NCBI GenBank assembly: GCA_017948555.1
Contig: JAFMYY010000005.1
Location: 62,001-126,000 of the forward strand
Length of the DNA stretch: 64,000 nt
Direction: 5' to 3'
Source: Cesiribacteraceae bacterium YIM B00369
GTDB lineage: Bacteria > Bacteroidota > Bacteroidia > Cytophagales > Cyclobacteriaceae
Under the pieces are notes generated by a model, which saw only the letters and a program-made list of their open reading frames with translations, was not told the origin of the DNA and ran no database searches. Of this stretch, positions 25,973 through 35,808 are shown one piece after another. The position numbers and the translations under genes were made by a program. Each line of letters opens with the position of its first letter. Positions within the stretch are counted from its first letter, which is position 1.

Positions 25973-27046
25973 TTATAAAAACTTCAGTACCTGTTCGCCC
26001 ATGGCCTCGGTGCCTAATATTTTGTCGGCTGGAGTTGTGGAATCTGCAATGTCTCCGGTGCGGAAACCAGCTTTTAATACCTGATCAACTGCATTAATTA
26101 CCGCATCAGACTCTTCCTTTAAGCCAAAAGAAATATCCAGTAATAAAGCTGCAGAAAGAACAGATGCAAGCGGATTGGCAACTCCTTTACCGGTAATATC
26201 ATGAGCTGAACCGTGGATAGGTTCATATACACCTGTGCCATCACCAATTGAAGCTGAAGCAAGCATTCCCATGGAGCCGGCAATCTGCGAAGCCTCATCA
26301 GTTAAGATATCGCCAAATAAATTAGCAGTAACCACCACGTCAAAACGGCGCGGGTCTTTGATCAGTAACATGGCTGTGGCATCCACAAACTGGTGCTCAA
26401 CTTCCACATCAGGATATTCCTTAGCAAGCTTCTGAATTACTTCCCTCCATAAGCGGCTGGTTTCAATTACATTAGCTTTATCTACAGAACATAATTTTTT
26501 GCGGCGGGTTCTTGCTGCCTCAAATGCTTTGCGGCCAATGCGCTCCACCTCAAATCTGCTGTATTCAGCAATATCATAGGCAGTGTCGCCATCATTTTTG
26601 CGGCCTTTTTCTCCAAAATAAATATCGCCTGTAAGCTCTCTGAAAAATAAAATGTCAGCCCCTTTTAAAACTTCGGGCTTAATGCTGGAAGCTGCAAGCA
26701 ACTCATCAAATAATTTTATCGGACGCAGGTTTGCATACAATCCAAGTTCCTTTCTCATTTTCAACAATCCCTGTTCCGGACGCACTTTGGCTGATGGATC
26801 GTTGTCGTACTTTGGATGACCTACGGCACCAAAAAGAACAGCATCGGAGCTTTTCATTTTTGCCAATGTCTCATCAGGCAGCGGATTACCGGTGGCTTCA
26901 ATGGCAACATGGCCCATTAAAGCTTCATCATAAGTAAATTCATGCTGAAATTTTTCAGCAATCCTGTCCAGTACTTTTTTACCAACAGCAGTTACTTCCT
27001 GCCCTATTCCATCTCCGGGAACAATAAGAATGTGTTTTTTAGACAT
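25973..27046 (-). CDS. leuB: 3-isopropylmalate dehydrogenase
   Basis: 357 residues. LeuB oxidises and decarboxylates 3-isopropylmalate with NAD, the third step of leucine synthesis. Seen: [17 protein letters not shown] at the start, substrate-binding [15 protein letters not shown] and [13 protein letters not shown], the [17 protein letters not shown] segment, metal-binding Asp residues in [19 protein letters not shown], and the NAD site [18 protein letters not shown]. Last gene of the leuC-leuD-synthase-leuB operon, about 150 bases after the synthase gene, and followed by a terminator. Confidence 0.96.
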   Translation of the reverse strand: MSKKHILIVPGDGIGQEVTAVGKKVLDRIAEKFQHEFTYDEALMGHVAIEATGNPLPDETLAKMKSSDAVLFGAVGHPKYDNDPSAKVRPEQGLLKMRKELGLYANLRPIKLFDELLAASSIKPEVLKGADILFFRELTGDIYFGEKGRKNDGDTAYDIAEYSRFEVERIGRKAFEAARTRRKKLCSVDKANVIETSRLWREVIQKLAKEYPDVEVEHQFVDATAMLLIKDPRRFDVVVTANLFGDILTDEASQIAGSMGMLASASIGDGTGVYEPIHGSAHDITGKGVANPLASVLSAALLLDISFGLKEESDAVINAVDQVLKAGFRTGDIADSTTPADKILGTEAMGEQVLKFL

Positions 27047-27193
27047 TTTTCAAAAATTTAAAAAAAGAAAACAGCCCGGCCTGTCCGGCTCTGGACCTTA
27101 TCTGTATACTTATACTATTATGCGAATTACTGATTTTCCAGGTTTAGAAACAAGGATCAGCGGTTAAGAGTCTTTACCCGGGCCGAAGGATAT

Positions 27194-28768
27194 TCAGATT
27201 TCTTCTATTGGCCGCTTTTTTTCCTCTGCCTGACAATTATCACATATCAGATTAAGCATTTTTTCTGTGGCTTTTATTGCTGCCACAGTCTGGTCGCTGT
27301 CCAGCCCTCTGGTTTTAAATTCTTTTTGTTCAAACTCCCAGGTAATAATGGTTTCGCATAAAGCATCAGACTTTCCACCGGGAGGAATCCTTACCGCATA
27401 ATCCACCAGATTAGGGAAAACCATTTTCTTTTTCCTGTAAACTTTTTTCAGTGCATTTACGAAGGCATCGTACTGGCCATCGCCCTGTGCATGTTCCTCA
27501 AAATCTTCTCCAAGAAGGCAGATATCTATAGTAACGGAAGGTTTCAGATCCTTCGAATGGGTAAGCACATAATTTCTGATCTGTACTTTTTGCTCAATAA
27601 TGGCATTGCTGTCCAGGATGTCGGAGATAATATAAGGCAGGTCGGCCGGAGTTACCACCTCTTTACGGTCGCCTAAGAGAATTACCCGTTGGGTAACTTT
27701 TTTAAGCTCTTCATCAGTAAGCTGAATACCTAACTGGAGCAGGTTATTTTCAATATTTGCTTTTCCGCTGGTTTTGCCCAGGGCGTATATCCGCTGGCGT
27801 CCGAATCGCTCCGGAATAAGATCATTAAAATATAGCTTATTCTTTTTATCCCCGTCGGCATGTATTCCTGCTGTTTGGGTAAATACATTCTCCCCTACCA
27901 CCGGTTTATTGGCAGGAATCCTGAATCCCGAGAAGGTTTCCACAAGCTTGCTTACAGAAAACAGAGATTTTTCAACCACAGAAGTTTCCACTTCCTTTAC
28001 ATAGTCTTTAAGAACGGCTACAGCACTGGACAAGGGAGCATTTCCTGCCCTCTCTCCCATTCCGTTTATGGTTAAATGAAGGCCATGCACTCCTGCTTTT
28101 GTTGCTTCCAGCACGTTGGCAATGCTAAGGTCATAATCGTTGTGGGCATGGAAGTCGAAATGAAGCTGTGGATACCGGCCCACAAGTTCAGAAAAGTAAG
28201 TATACGTTTCGGATGGGTGTAGGATACCCAGAGTGTCGGGCAACATAATCCGTTTTACGGGCTGGCCCTGAAGGAAATCCAGATACTGAAATACATAATC
28301 CTTGCTGTTACGCATTCCATTGCTCCAGTCCTCCAGGTATACATTACATTGCAGTCCTTTCCGGCTGGCAGATTCCATAACTGCCGCCACATCGGCAAAA
28401 TGCTCTTCCGGGCATTTCTTTAGCTGGTAGGTTAAATGATTTAAGGAACCTTTGGTGAGCAGGTTCATTACTTTTGCACCTGCATCCACCACCCAGTTTA
28501 TGGAAATCTCTTTATCCAGGAAAGTAAGTACTTCTACCTTATCAAGAAATCCATTTGCCGATGCCCATTCAGTAATTTTTTTTACAGCCTGAAATTCACC
28601 TTCCGATACACGGGCGGAAGCTACCTCTATTCTGTCTACTTTCACCTCCGTGAGTAAAAGCTTGGCAATAGTCAGTTTTTCTGAAGCAGAAAAAGACACT
28701 CCGCTGGTTTGTTCACCATCCCGAAGTGTCGTATCCATTATCTCCACATGCCGTAGCGGCTTTTTCAT
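27194..28768 (-). CDS. 2-isopropylmalate/citramalate synthase family protein
   Basis: 524 residues. Seen: the catalytic TIM barrel with VEIMDTTLRDGEQ (residues 8-20) and the metal ligands in HAHND (207-211), an NGMGERAGNAPL segment, VFTQTAGIHADGDKK in the accessory domain and a C-terminal regulatory domain. The length and the TTLRDGEQTSGVSFSASEK start resemble the CimA-like branch rather than classic LeuA1, yet it lies between leuD and leuB, so 2-isopropylmalate synthesis for leucine is the likely role; citramalate synthesis for isoleucine is the alternative. Leucine feedback inhibition is likely via the C-terminal domain. I give no gene symbol because the choice cannot be made from sequence alone. 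Confidence 0.85.
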   Translation of the reverse strand: MKKPLRHVEIMDTTLRDGEQTSGVSFSASEKLTIAKLLLTEVKVDRIEVASARVSEGEFQAVKKITEWASANGFLDKVEVLTFLDKEISINWVVDAGAKVMNLLTKGSLNHLTYQLKKCPEEHFADVAAVMESASRKGLQCNVYLEDWSNGMRNSKDYVFQYLDFLQGQPVKRIMLPDTLGILHPSETYTYFSELVGRYPQLHFDFHAHNDYDLSIANVLEATKAGVHGLHLTINGMGERAGNAPLSSAVAVLKDYVKEVETSVVEKSLFSVSKLVETFSGFRIPANKPVVGENVFTQTAGIHADGDKKNKLYFNDLIPERFGRQRIYALGKTSGKANIENNLLQLGIQLTDEELKKVTQRVILLGDRKEVVTPADLPYIISDILDSNAIIEQKVQIRNYVLTHSKDLKPSVTIDICLLGEDFEEHAQGDGQYDAFVNALKKVYRKKKMVFPNLVDYAVRIPPGGKSDALCETIITWEFEQKEFKTRGLDSDQTVAAIKATEKMLNLICDNCQAEEKKRPIEEI

Positions 28769-28893
28769 CTGATTATATTTTCTTTATGTACAAAGGCAGC
28801 CAAATAAGATGGAGAAAGCCATGGTCCTGAACCGGATCAATAACTTTCTCCATTCTGTTGCCCGGAAATCCTGATGGACCAGGGTTCAGGTAT

Positions 28894-29490
28894 TTAAACG
28901 GCTCTGCTATCAGCAAAAGCTTTAATTTCCCCGCTCATGTTCTGGAGGTAATCAATATCATCGAAGCCATTCAGCATATTGTGCTTTTTATAGCCATTGA
29001 TTTTGAAGGATTCTGATTCTCCTGTGGCAAGAATTGTAATACTTTGTTCCGGCAGGTTTACTTCAAATTCTGCTTTAGGATCTTTTTCTATAGCTGTAAA
29101 GATCTTATCCAAAAACTCAGGGCTTACCTGTACCGGTAAAATACCAATGTTCAGGGAGTTGTTTTTGAAAATATCAGCAAAAAAGCTTGAAACCACTACT
29201 CTGAAACCATAATCATAAATGGCCCAGGCCGCATGCTCCCGGCTGCTTCCGCTTCCGAAATTTTTTCCGCCTACTAATATTTTACCAGTATAAATAGGAT
29301 TATTTAAAATGAAATCCTGCTTTGGAGAACCGTCGTTGTTATATCGCCAATCCCTGAAAAGGTTATCACCAAAACCCTCGCGCTTGGTAGCTTTGAGGAA
29401 TCGTGCCGGTATAATCTGGTCAGTATCTACGTTTTCTATCGGTAAGGGTACAGCAGTACTTTTAAGAACATTAAATTTATCGTAAGCCAT
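28894..29490 (-). CDS. leuD: 3-isopropylmalate dehydratase small subunit
   Basis: 198 residues. LeuD forms, with LeuC, the isomerase turning 2- into 3-isopropylmalate. Seen: [20 protein letters not shown] at the start and [18 protein letters not shown], the substrate-recognition loop of the swivelling domain. It lies 84 bases after leuC and 125 before the synthase gene, all on the minus strand. Length is normal for the bacterial subunit. Confidence 0.96.
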   Translation of the reverse strand: MAYDKFNVLKSTAVPLPIENVDTDQIIPARFLKATKREGFGDNLFRDWRYNNDGSPKQDFILNNPIYTGKILVGGKNFGSGSSREHAAWAIYDYGFRVVVSSFFADIFKNNSLNIGILPVQVSPEFLDKIFTAIEKDPKAEFEVNLPEQSITILATGESESFKINGYKKHNMLNGFDDIDYLQNMSGEIKAFADSRAV

Positions 29491-29574
29491 TTTTTTGTGT
29501 ATTGGGTCTTAAGTATTAATTCCGGAATTTTTACAGTAATGAACAGGCAGCCTTTCAGTGGAGTTTACCTGCCA

Positions 29575-31008
29575 CTAAACACTTGCTGCTTCTAATTCAT
29601 TGCTTTCCATAAGTTCTCTTGGGTCAGTAACATAGCCTGTTACTGCAGCGGCAGCGGCTACCAGCGGGCTCGCCAGTAAAGTGCGGCTTCCGGGGCCCTG
29701 ACGTCCTTCGAAATTACGGTTACTTGTACTTACTGCATATTTACCGGCAGGAATTTTATCGTCGTTCATTGCCAGACAGGCAGAACAACCAGGTTCCCTT
29801 AATTCAAAACCAGCTTCCGTTAAAATATCCAGAATTCCTTCTTCCTGAATTTGCTGCCTTACAATATGTGAGCCGGGAACAATCCAGGCAGTAACATGAT
29901 CTGCTTTCTTACGTCCTTTTATAATAGTGGCAAAGGCCCTGAAGTCTTCAATACGGCCGTTTGTACAGCTTCCGATAAATACATAATCGACCTTTTTGCC
30001 AATCATCTTTTCATCCTCAGAAAAGCCCATATACTTCAGAGACTTTTCGTAGGTGGTTATGCCACCTGTTAAATCTGCTGCTTTCGGGATCAGTTGCGAA
30101 ATACCTATACCCATACCAGGGTTGGTACCGAAGGTGATCATCGGCTCAATATCGGCTGCATCGTAGTTATATTCAACATCAAAAGTGGCACCTTCATCTG
30201 TTTTCAAAGTTTTCCAGTAAGCCAGCTGCTTTTCCCACTCTTCTCCTTTAGGAGCAAGTTCTCTTCCTTTGATGTAGTTGAAAGTGGTGTCATCAGGTGC
30301 AATCATTCCACCACGTGCTCCCATTTCAATACTCATATTACAAACTGTCATACGGCCTTCCATTGACATGTTTTCAAAAACATCGCCTGCATATTCCACA
30401 AAATAACCTGTGGCACCACTGGTGGATATTTTAGCTATAATGTAAAGGATTACATCTTTAGGTGTAACACCTTTGCCCAATTTACCATTTACGTTAATGC
30501 GCATTTTGAGCGGCTTAGGCTGCATAATACACTGCGAGGTCAAAACCATTTCCACCTCTGAGGTACCAATACCAAAAGCTATTGCCCCAAAGGCACCGTG
30601 TGTGGAAGTATGAGAGTCGCCGCATACAATGGTCATTCCGGGAAGTGTAATACCATTTTCAGGTCCTACTACGTGAACAATACCATTTTTAGGGTTTCCA
30701 AGTCCCCAGTGAGAAATGCCATACCTGCCGGAGTTTTCTTCCAAAGCTTTTAATTGTTTGGCAGATAAAGGATCCTGTACCGGGAGGTGCTGGTTTATGG
30801 TAGGCGTATTATGGTCTGCAGTTGCAAATGTGCGCTCAGGGAAAAGAACTTTCAGTCCTCTGCTCTCCAGGCCGCCAAAAGCGACAGGGCTTGTAACTTC
30901 ATGAATGAAGTGCCTGTCAATAAAAAACACATCAGGTCCATCTTCAATCTGGCGTACCACATGGGAATCCCATACTTTATCAAACAGTGTACTCGGCTTG
31001 TTGCTCAT
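29575..31008 (-). CDS. leuC: 3-isopropylmalate dehydratase large subunit
   Basis: 477 residues. The large subunit carries the 4Fe-4S cluster. Seen: [20 protein letters not shown], the cluster cysteines in [15 protein letters not shown] and [16 protein letters not shown], and the substrate loop [20 protein letters not shown]. First gene of the operon on the minus strand. A perfect -7-like element TATATTTG lies about 110 bases upstream (31119-31126), giving a leader of roughly 100 bases. Confidence 0.97.
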   Translation of the reverse strand: MSNKPSTLFDKVWDSHVVRQIEDGPDVFFIDRHFIHEVTSPVAFGGLESRGLKVLFPERTFATADHNTPTINQHLPVQDPLSAKQLKALEENSGRYGISHWGLGNPKNGIVHVVGPENGITLPGMTIVCGDSHTSTHGAFGAIAFGIGTSEVEMVLTSQCIMQPKPLKMRINVNGKLGKGVTPKDVILYIIAKISTSGATGYFVEYAGDVFENMSMEGRMTVCNMSIEMGARGGMIAPDDTTFNYIKGRELAPKGEEWEKQLAYWKTLKTDEGATFDVEYNYDAADIEPMITFGTNPGMGIGISQLIPKAADLTGGITTYEKSLKYMGFSEDEKMIGKKVDYVFIGSCTNGRIEDFRAFATIIKGRKKADHVTAWIVPGSHIVRQQIQEEGILDILTEAGFELREPGCSACLAMNDDKIPAGKYAVSTSNRNFEGRQGPGSRTLLASPLVAAAAAVTGYVTDPRELMESNELEAASV

Positions 31009-31118
31009 ATCTTAAGTTGTTGAATAAATTACAAATATTCTGTGTTTCCGGATTTAAAACATTCGAAAATCTGTAAAATGGATTTTTATCTGATAAATAA
31101 ACTGAATTTATCGGGTTG

Positions 31119-31126
31119 CAAATATA
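31119..31126 (-). promoter_or_regulatory. Candidate -7 promoter element of the leucine operon
   Basis: On the minus strand TATATTTG matches the Bacteroidota -7 consensus TAnnTTTG exactly; a T-rich stretch lies where the -33 element is expected. It faces leuC. Confidence 0.45.
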
Positions 31127-31685
31127 CAGAACAAAAAGGTAAAAAACTTCGGTTCTTGTGAAATATTAGCCATAGAGGGGTTTTAACCCAATAATATTGA
31201 GCTTGTCACAAATTGGAAATTTATTTATGTCACCTGACCATACAGAGAACTATCCGGAAACCCGGGAAATTTTTCTTTCTATTAAAAGTTGAAGATAATA
31301 AAAAAGAAGCAGTCAGGCAGCTTTTACCTGATTGAATAATTCTATGATTGAATAAAAAAAAATTATTACCCGTTTGTGACTGGAATTTTGTACGGGTAAA
31401 TCATTCATATTATATAGCTGATCATTCTTCGCTTTTTAATAATCAATTACCGGAGGATGAAAAACCCGTATAAAAGTTGGTCCGGATAAATTATTATGCT
31501 TGTTTAAAAATCAGCTGTGCACAGGAACTTCCTTATTCCATAATTCCAGTGCTTTTTTTAGAGGCCCGTTTATAGGTTTTCCGGTTCATTTAAATGCCAC
31601 GTTGTTGAGGGAACTGTTGTTTTTCACTATTGTACTTATATTTGGCTTTCAAAATTATTTAATAAAACGAAAAATCAGAGATAAG
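31127..31685. other. Divergent intergenic region between leuC and the ArsC-like gene
   Basis: About 560 bases. Contents: two imperfect hairpins, CAGTCAGG...CCTGATTG near 31308-31334 and TTACCCGT...ACGGGTAA near 31365-31400, neither with a T-run. A plus-strand frame starts at 31500 but its first 62 residues are not protein-like, so I place the next gene's start at 31686. No RNA gene recognised. Confidence 0.4.
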
Positions 31686-32036
31686 ATGATTCTTTACGGG
31701 ATAAAAAATTGCGGCACGGTAAAAAAAGCGGTTGCCTGGCTGAACAGTCATAGTCTTCCATTTGAGTTCCATGATTATAAGAAGCAAGGTATTGCTCCTG
31801 CCACGCTCGGGGATTGGAGCAGACAGGTGGGGACGGATAGTTTAATTAACCGGAAAGGCACTACCTGGCGAAAGCTGGACGATTCTCAAAAAGAACAGGT
31901 GAAAGATGAGAAAATGGCTATTGAAATAATGGCAGCTAATACAAGCCTGATCAAAAGACCTATAATTGAAAATGAAGGGGAAATTGCAGCTATAGGCTTT
32001 GATGAAGATGAGTTTTCCAATAAGTTTTTAAAATAA
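31686..32036 (+). CDS. ArsC/Spx-superfamily thioredoxin-fold protein, YffB-like
   Basis: 116 residues from ATG 31686. Seen: MILYGIKNCGTVKKAVAWL with one Cys (Cys9) in the NCGT turn, then PFEFHDYKKQGIAPATLGDW, NRKGTTWRKLDDSQKEQ, SLIKRPIIE. This is the arsenate-reductase-like family; the lone Cys, the YGIKNC start and the 116-residue length fit the YffB subgroup of unknown physiological role, not a functional arsenate reductase. The open frame reaches back to 31500, but family length and the usual start support 31686. It converges on the aldo/keto reductase gene over a hairpin. Confidence 0.82.
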   Translation: MILYGIKNCGTVKKAVAWLNSHSLPFEFHDYKKQGIAPATLGDWSRQVGTDSLINRKGTTWRKLDDSQKEQVKDEKMAIEIMAANTSLIKRPIIENEGEIAAIGFDEDEFSNKFLK

Positions 32037-32041
32037 AAACT

Positions 32042-32083
32042 CCGGCCTTTATGTTCCAGGGGTGCCTGTAATATAAAGGCCGG
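32042..32083. terminator. Bidirectional hairpin between ArsC-like and aldo/keto reductase genes
   Basis: Perfect eleven-base arms CCGGCCTTTAT (32042-32052) and ATAAAGGCCGG (32073-32083) between converging genes; the T-run is weak on both sides. Confidence 0.7.
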
Positions 32084-32098
32084 CAATTACCTGCAAAT

Positions 32099-33091
32099 TC
32101 AGTTCCACGCTAATTGCGATCTTATTTTCCAATATTCCTTTTTTGATTCAGCTAAACTTCTTAAAAGGTTAAGGTCTTCTTCAGATATATTCAGCTCCTG
32201 CGCTTTTACATTTGACTGTATTTGCTCCGGGATGGAAGCTCCGCTAAGCACTGTACTCACCCATGGCTGGTGTAAAACAAAAGCAATAGAAAGGGCATCT
32301 ATTCCCGCATTGTACTTTTGAGCCAGGGCTTTCAGTACTTCAAGCTTTCCTGCAAAACCGGGGTGCTTATTCCTCTCTGTCAGCCTGCCATTGGCCAGCG
32401 CTTCTTTAATAATAACCCCCATACCTTTATCTGCAGCCTCCTTTAATGCCTCACCAGCCGACTGTTCCAGGATATTCCAGGTAGCCTGTACCGACTGAAA
32501 CAGTAGTTCACCTCCTCTTTTGATGGTAAGCGCTTTTTTCAGGGTAGCACTTTGATTTTCTCCACTCAGGGATAAGCCCGGGGTTATGCCTGCATGCTTA
32601 AGCTCCCACAGATTCCCTAAAACTTCCTCATTCTCCAGAACGCCACTTTCAGGTGTGGCAGAGTGGATATGGTAAATCTTCAATCGTTCACCTAAATTTC
32701 TTTTTGAAACAGGCCATTGCCGGTTAAAAACCTCTGCGGAATGTTCTTTTATCTCGTGCTTTTTTGCTTCCACCTCCCAGTCAGCAGTGTATGTATACCC
32801 CCATTTAGAACCTGCCACTACCCCATGCTTTACAGTTCCGTTCTGCAGCCAGTTTCCCAGAAACTCCTCTCCTTTTCCATAACTCCTGGCTACATCAAAA
32901 TACCTTATCCCAAGTTTGTAAGCTGTATCCAATACAGCATTTGCATTGGCCTGCATAACTGCCGGATCATAATTATTCCGGAGGTCATGTCCATGCCCTA
33001 AATTAATGTAGCCCGGTCTGCCTAAAGCAGCTAAACCTAAGCCTATAACCGATATTTCTAGGGAGGTATTTCCAAATCGCTTCGTTTTCAT
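32099..33091 (-). CDS. Aldo/keto reductase family protein
   Basis: 330 residues. Seen: a TIM-barrel oxidoreductase with the catalytic tetrad Asp66 (in YFDVARSYG), Tyr71, Lys96 (GSKWG) and His143 (HIHSAT). The C-terminal FVLHQPWVSTVLSGASIPEQ and the following SNVKAQEL form the NADP-binding end, typical of the family. Known: reduces aldehydes or ketones of sugars and small carbonyls; substrate unpredictable. Single gene. Confidence 0.9.
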   Translation of the reverse strand: MKTKRFGNTSLEISVIGLGLAALGRPGYINLGHGHDLRNNYDPAVMQANANAVLDTAYKLGIRYFDVARSYGKGEEFLGNWLQNGTVKHGVVAGSKWGYTYTADWEVEAKKHEIKEHSAEVFNRQWPVSKRNLGERLKIYHIHSATPESGVLENEEVLGNLWELKHAGITPGLSLSGENQSATLKKALTIKRGGELLFQSVQATWNILEQSAGEALKEAADKGMGVIIKEALANGRLTERNKHPGFAGKLEVLKALAQKYNAGIDALSIAFVLHQPWVSTVLSGASIPEQIQSNVKAQELNISEEDLNLLRSLAESKKEYWKIRSQLAWN

Positions 33092-33237
33092 GATTCCTGT
33101 AAATAAATTAAAGGTGTAGTTACCTGTTTTTATTTATTCCTGTTTTATTCCCATGAGCCTTTTTAGATATAGTTAAATTATAACTTTCAGGCTTACATTC
33201 ATGTTAAGTAAACCAAGGTAAAAAATAAAAAAGAATT

Positions 33238-33714
33238 ATGAATTCATTAGTAAAAAAAGCAGCAGGTTTGGGGGCATTAGCAGGATTACGGACTACTATA
33301 CCTCCGGCAGTGATCAGCCATTTCAAGAACAACGATCCGGATGCAGCTCTGGCTCATTCCAACCTTGGTTTTATTCAATCACCTGCTGCTGCAATTATTA
33401 CTAAGATTGCAGGTATGGCAGAGGCATCGGCCGATAAAGCGCCGGGAGCACCCGACAGAATTGCTGTAGCACAGGTATTACCAAGAGTTGCATCAGGGGC
33501 TTTGGTTGGTGCTATTGTTTTTCAGGCCAACCGTGGAAATGTTATTAAAGGAACTATTATTGGAGGAGTAGCAGCACTTGCCGCAACATATGCCAGTTTC
33601 TATCTGAGAAAAAGATTAAAAAAAGTACCTTTTGTAAAGGATTCGGTTTTGGGTCTCCTGGAGGATATGTTTGTTTTAAATGGGAGTAAACTAATTTTAA
33701 ACCAGCAAGAATAA
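33238..33714 (+). CDS. DUF4126-like membrane protein
   Basis: 158 residues. Seen: an N-terminal small-residue-rich membrane segment with GALAGLRTTIPPAVISHF, a central ADKAPGAPDRIAVAQVLPRV, two further hydrophobic segments (ASGALVGAIVFQA and IIGGVAALAATYASFYLR) and a C-terminal amphipathic part. The Arg-Thr-Pro pattern near the start and the ADK..P motif resemble DUF4126. Function unknown. Single gene. Confidence 0.65.
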   Translation: MNSLVKKAAGLGALAGLRTTIPPAVISHFKNNDPDAALAHSNLGFIQSPAAAIITKIAGMAEASADKAPGAPDRIAVAQVLPRVASGALVGAIVFQANRGNVIKGTIIGGVAALAATYASFYLRKRLKKVPFVKDSVLGLLEDMFVLNGSKLILNQQE

Positions 33715-33832
33715 TTTCTATTTATCCGGCTTTCTTTGGATAGTATGGATTTATAAGCTGAAATTTACAAAAACCTTCACTTAATTATTTAGTATAGTTT
33801 TCTGGTGCGGGTGCTCTTTAAATTTCTCTTAA

Positions 33833-34675
33833 ATGCGGTTATTTTATCTCTTATTTCTCCTTATGGCCCCGGGGCTGTCCCTGTATGCACAGAATTCCCC
33901 GGGACTTAGAAATGTTATAGTTGACTCCTCCTCCTATGTTCCTGTAGATAAATACAGGGCTTTAGGTGTTTCTTATACAACCACAAGAGATGAGGCTCTT
34001 TCTCCTTTGGTATTTCAGGGGCCTGGAGTCACTTTTTCCGCATCCTCCTGGAAGTATAACAGGAATTGGCTTTTGCAGCCGGCTTTTACAGGCCGGCTGC
34101 ACCTGCTGAAAAATGCCTCAGGCTCCTCTGTTTATAATGAAGCAGCATTCAAATACCAATATACTGCCCTGCGGGAGCTATTGAGCCTGCAGCATGGTAA
34201 CTGGCGTTTTTGGGCTGGACCGGAAGCAGGAATGTTGCTGAATATGCGCCTGCATTCCCGGAATACCAACAATATAGCCTCTTATGACTGGGCAGGTTTC
34301 CTTGGTGCTTCGGCAATGGTAAGCAACCGTTTTTCATTATGGGGCCGCACTTTTGCAGTAAGCAACCAGTTGCATATTCCCTTATTTTTTTTATATGCCC
34401 GTCCGCCCTTTGCATGGGCCGTACCACCTGCCATATTCGAAGAAGCAGAGGGTGCCTGGAAGGAAGTATTTCAGGTGGGTACCTTAAACAATATTATGTC
34501 CCTTTCTAACCAGGTAAACCTGGACTTTTACCTCCGTAAACGGAAAAAAGGCAAACTGGTACAATACAGGGCTTTTAGATTGACCTATAACTGGAATTAT
34601 TTTGCTGTAGGTACAGGAAATCCCTTGAAAACAGGCGGGCATGCCCTTTCCTTTAGCCGTGTGATAACTTTCTAG
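33833..34675 (+). CDS. Exported, probably outer-membrane beta-rich protein
   Basis: 280 residues with a signal peptide (about 1-21, LSLYAQ). The mature protein is rich in Trp, Tyr and alternating polar/apolar strands (WRFWAGPEAGMLLNMRLHSR, NQVNLDFYLRKRKKGKLV, RLTYNWNYFAVGTG), which suggests a beta-barrel or beta-sandwich. I do not recognise the family. It ends nine bases before the S41 protease gene, so the two are almost certainly one transcript and may act together in the envelope. Confidence 0.6.
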   Translation: MRLFYLLFLLMAPGLSLYAQNSPGLRNVIVDSSSYVPVDKYRALGVSYTTTRDEALSPLVFQGPGVTFSASSWKYNRNWLLQPAFTGRLHLLKNASGSSVYNEAAFKYQYTALRELLSLQHGNWRFWAGPEAGMLLNMRLHSRNTNNIASYDWAGFLGASAMVSNRFSLWGRTFAVSNQLHIPLFFLYARPPFAWAVPPAIFEEAEGAWKEVFQVGTLNNIMSLSNQVNLDFYLRKRKKGKLVQYRAFRLTYNWNYFAVGTGNPLKTGGHALSFSRVITF

Positions 34676-34684
34676 CGCTTTACA

Positions 34685-35692
34685 ATGAAAAAGATACTGT
34701 TTTACTTTTCTTTCCTTTTTCTGCTTTGCAATACTGGCTGTGAGCAGATCCTTATTGAAGATGACCCGGAAAACAAGGCGGTAGATAATTTTAACCTGCT
34801 CTGGAATACCGTAGATGAAAAATATTCCTTTTTCATCTATAAAAACATTGACTGGGATTCTGTTTACTCTGTGTACCGTCCAAGGGTGGAGAATGGTATG
34901 CCTCAGCAGGAATTATTCGGTGTAATGGCCGAAATGCTTAACGTGCTGGAGGATGGACATGTAAACTTATCCTCATCCTTTAATGTTTCCCGCAACTGGA
35001 ACTGGTACCTGAATTACCCTCAGAATTTTAATTATGTACTGCTGGAAAGAAACTACCTGCAGGATGACTTTGAAATTACCGGTCCTTTCCGCAATAAAAT
35101 TATAGGTAAGGTCGGCTATATATATTATGGCAGCTTTGTTTCCGGCTTTACTGATGGCCAGATGAACTACCTCATTCAGAAATTTAAAGATTGTAAAGGC
35201 ATTATTATTGATATAAGAGATAACGGTGGCGGAAGAATTGATCTTATTGCCCGCCTGACATCATATTTTGTAAAAGAAGAACATTTAGCAGGATATGTGC
35301 GCTATAAAGATGGCCCGGGACATGATGAATTCACCTCTTTTTACCCACAAAAGGTGGAGCCAGCCGGTAAAACCTTCTCTCAGCCCGTGGCTGTGCTTAC
35401 AAACAGGTCGGTATATAGTGCAGCCAATGCTTTTGCCAGCTTTATGGCCTCCCTCCCCGATGCCGTTTTAATTGGCGACAGAACAGGAGGAGGTGGTGGC
35501 GCCCCCTACAGCGGAGAACTTATGAACGGGTGGAGATTCCGTTTTTCAACCACCCAAATGGTAAATGTAAATAAAGAACAAATTGAGAATGGCGTAGCTG
35601 TGGATATTGAGCAGAACCTCCTTCCTGCTGATGAAGCAAGAGGAGTGGATTCCATTCTGGAAAGAGCTTTGGAGTATTTTAAGGAAAAATGA
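34685..35692 (+). CDS. S41 family (tail-specific type) peptidase lipoprotein
   Basis: 335 residues. Seen: signal peptide with lipobox Cys19 (CNTGC), an N-terminal helical domain (NFNLLWNTVDEKYSFF), a small central domain with GKVGYIYYGSFVSG, and the S41 catalytic domain with KGIIIDIRDNGGG and the likely nucleophile Ser245 in TNRSVYSAANAF, then DAVLIGDRTGGGGG. A PDZ domain is not evident between residues 95 and 135. Known: S41 serine peptidases trim or degrade envelope proteins with a Ser/Lys dyad; members of this compact group are uncharacterised. Cotranscribed with the exported protein upstream. Confidence 0.85.
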   Translation: MKKILFYFSFLFLLCNTGCEQILIEDDPENKAVDNFNLLWNTVDEKYSFFIYKNIDWDSVYSVYRPRVENGMPQQELFGVMAEMLNVLEDGHVNLSSSFNVSRNWNWYLNYPQNFNYVLLERNYLQDDFEITGPFRNKIIGKVGYIYYGSFVSGFTDGQMNYLIQKFKDCKGIIIDIRDNGGGRIDLIARLTSYFVKEEHLAGYVRYKDGPGHDEFTSFYPQKVEPAGKTFSQPVAVLTNRSVYSAANAFASFMASLPDAVLIGDRTGGGGGAPYSGELMNGWRFRFSTTQMVNVNKEQIENGVAVDIEQNLLPADEARGVDSILERALEYFKEK

Positions 35693-35808
35693 CCTCCGGG
35701 GCTTTTAATTGAAGTAGAGAAACTAATTCCCGGTTATTATTTTTTTTTGTTTTCTCTGTTTTTTTACCTTAGTTGAATCAGTTTTAGAAATTCAGAAATC
35801 AGCTGCTT

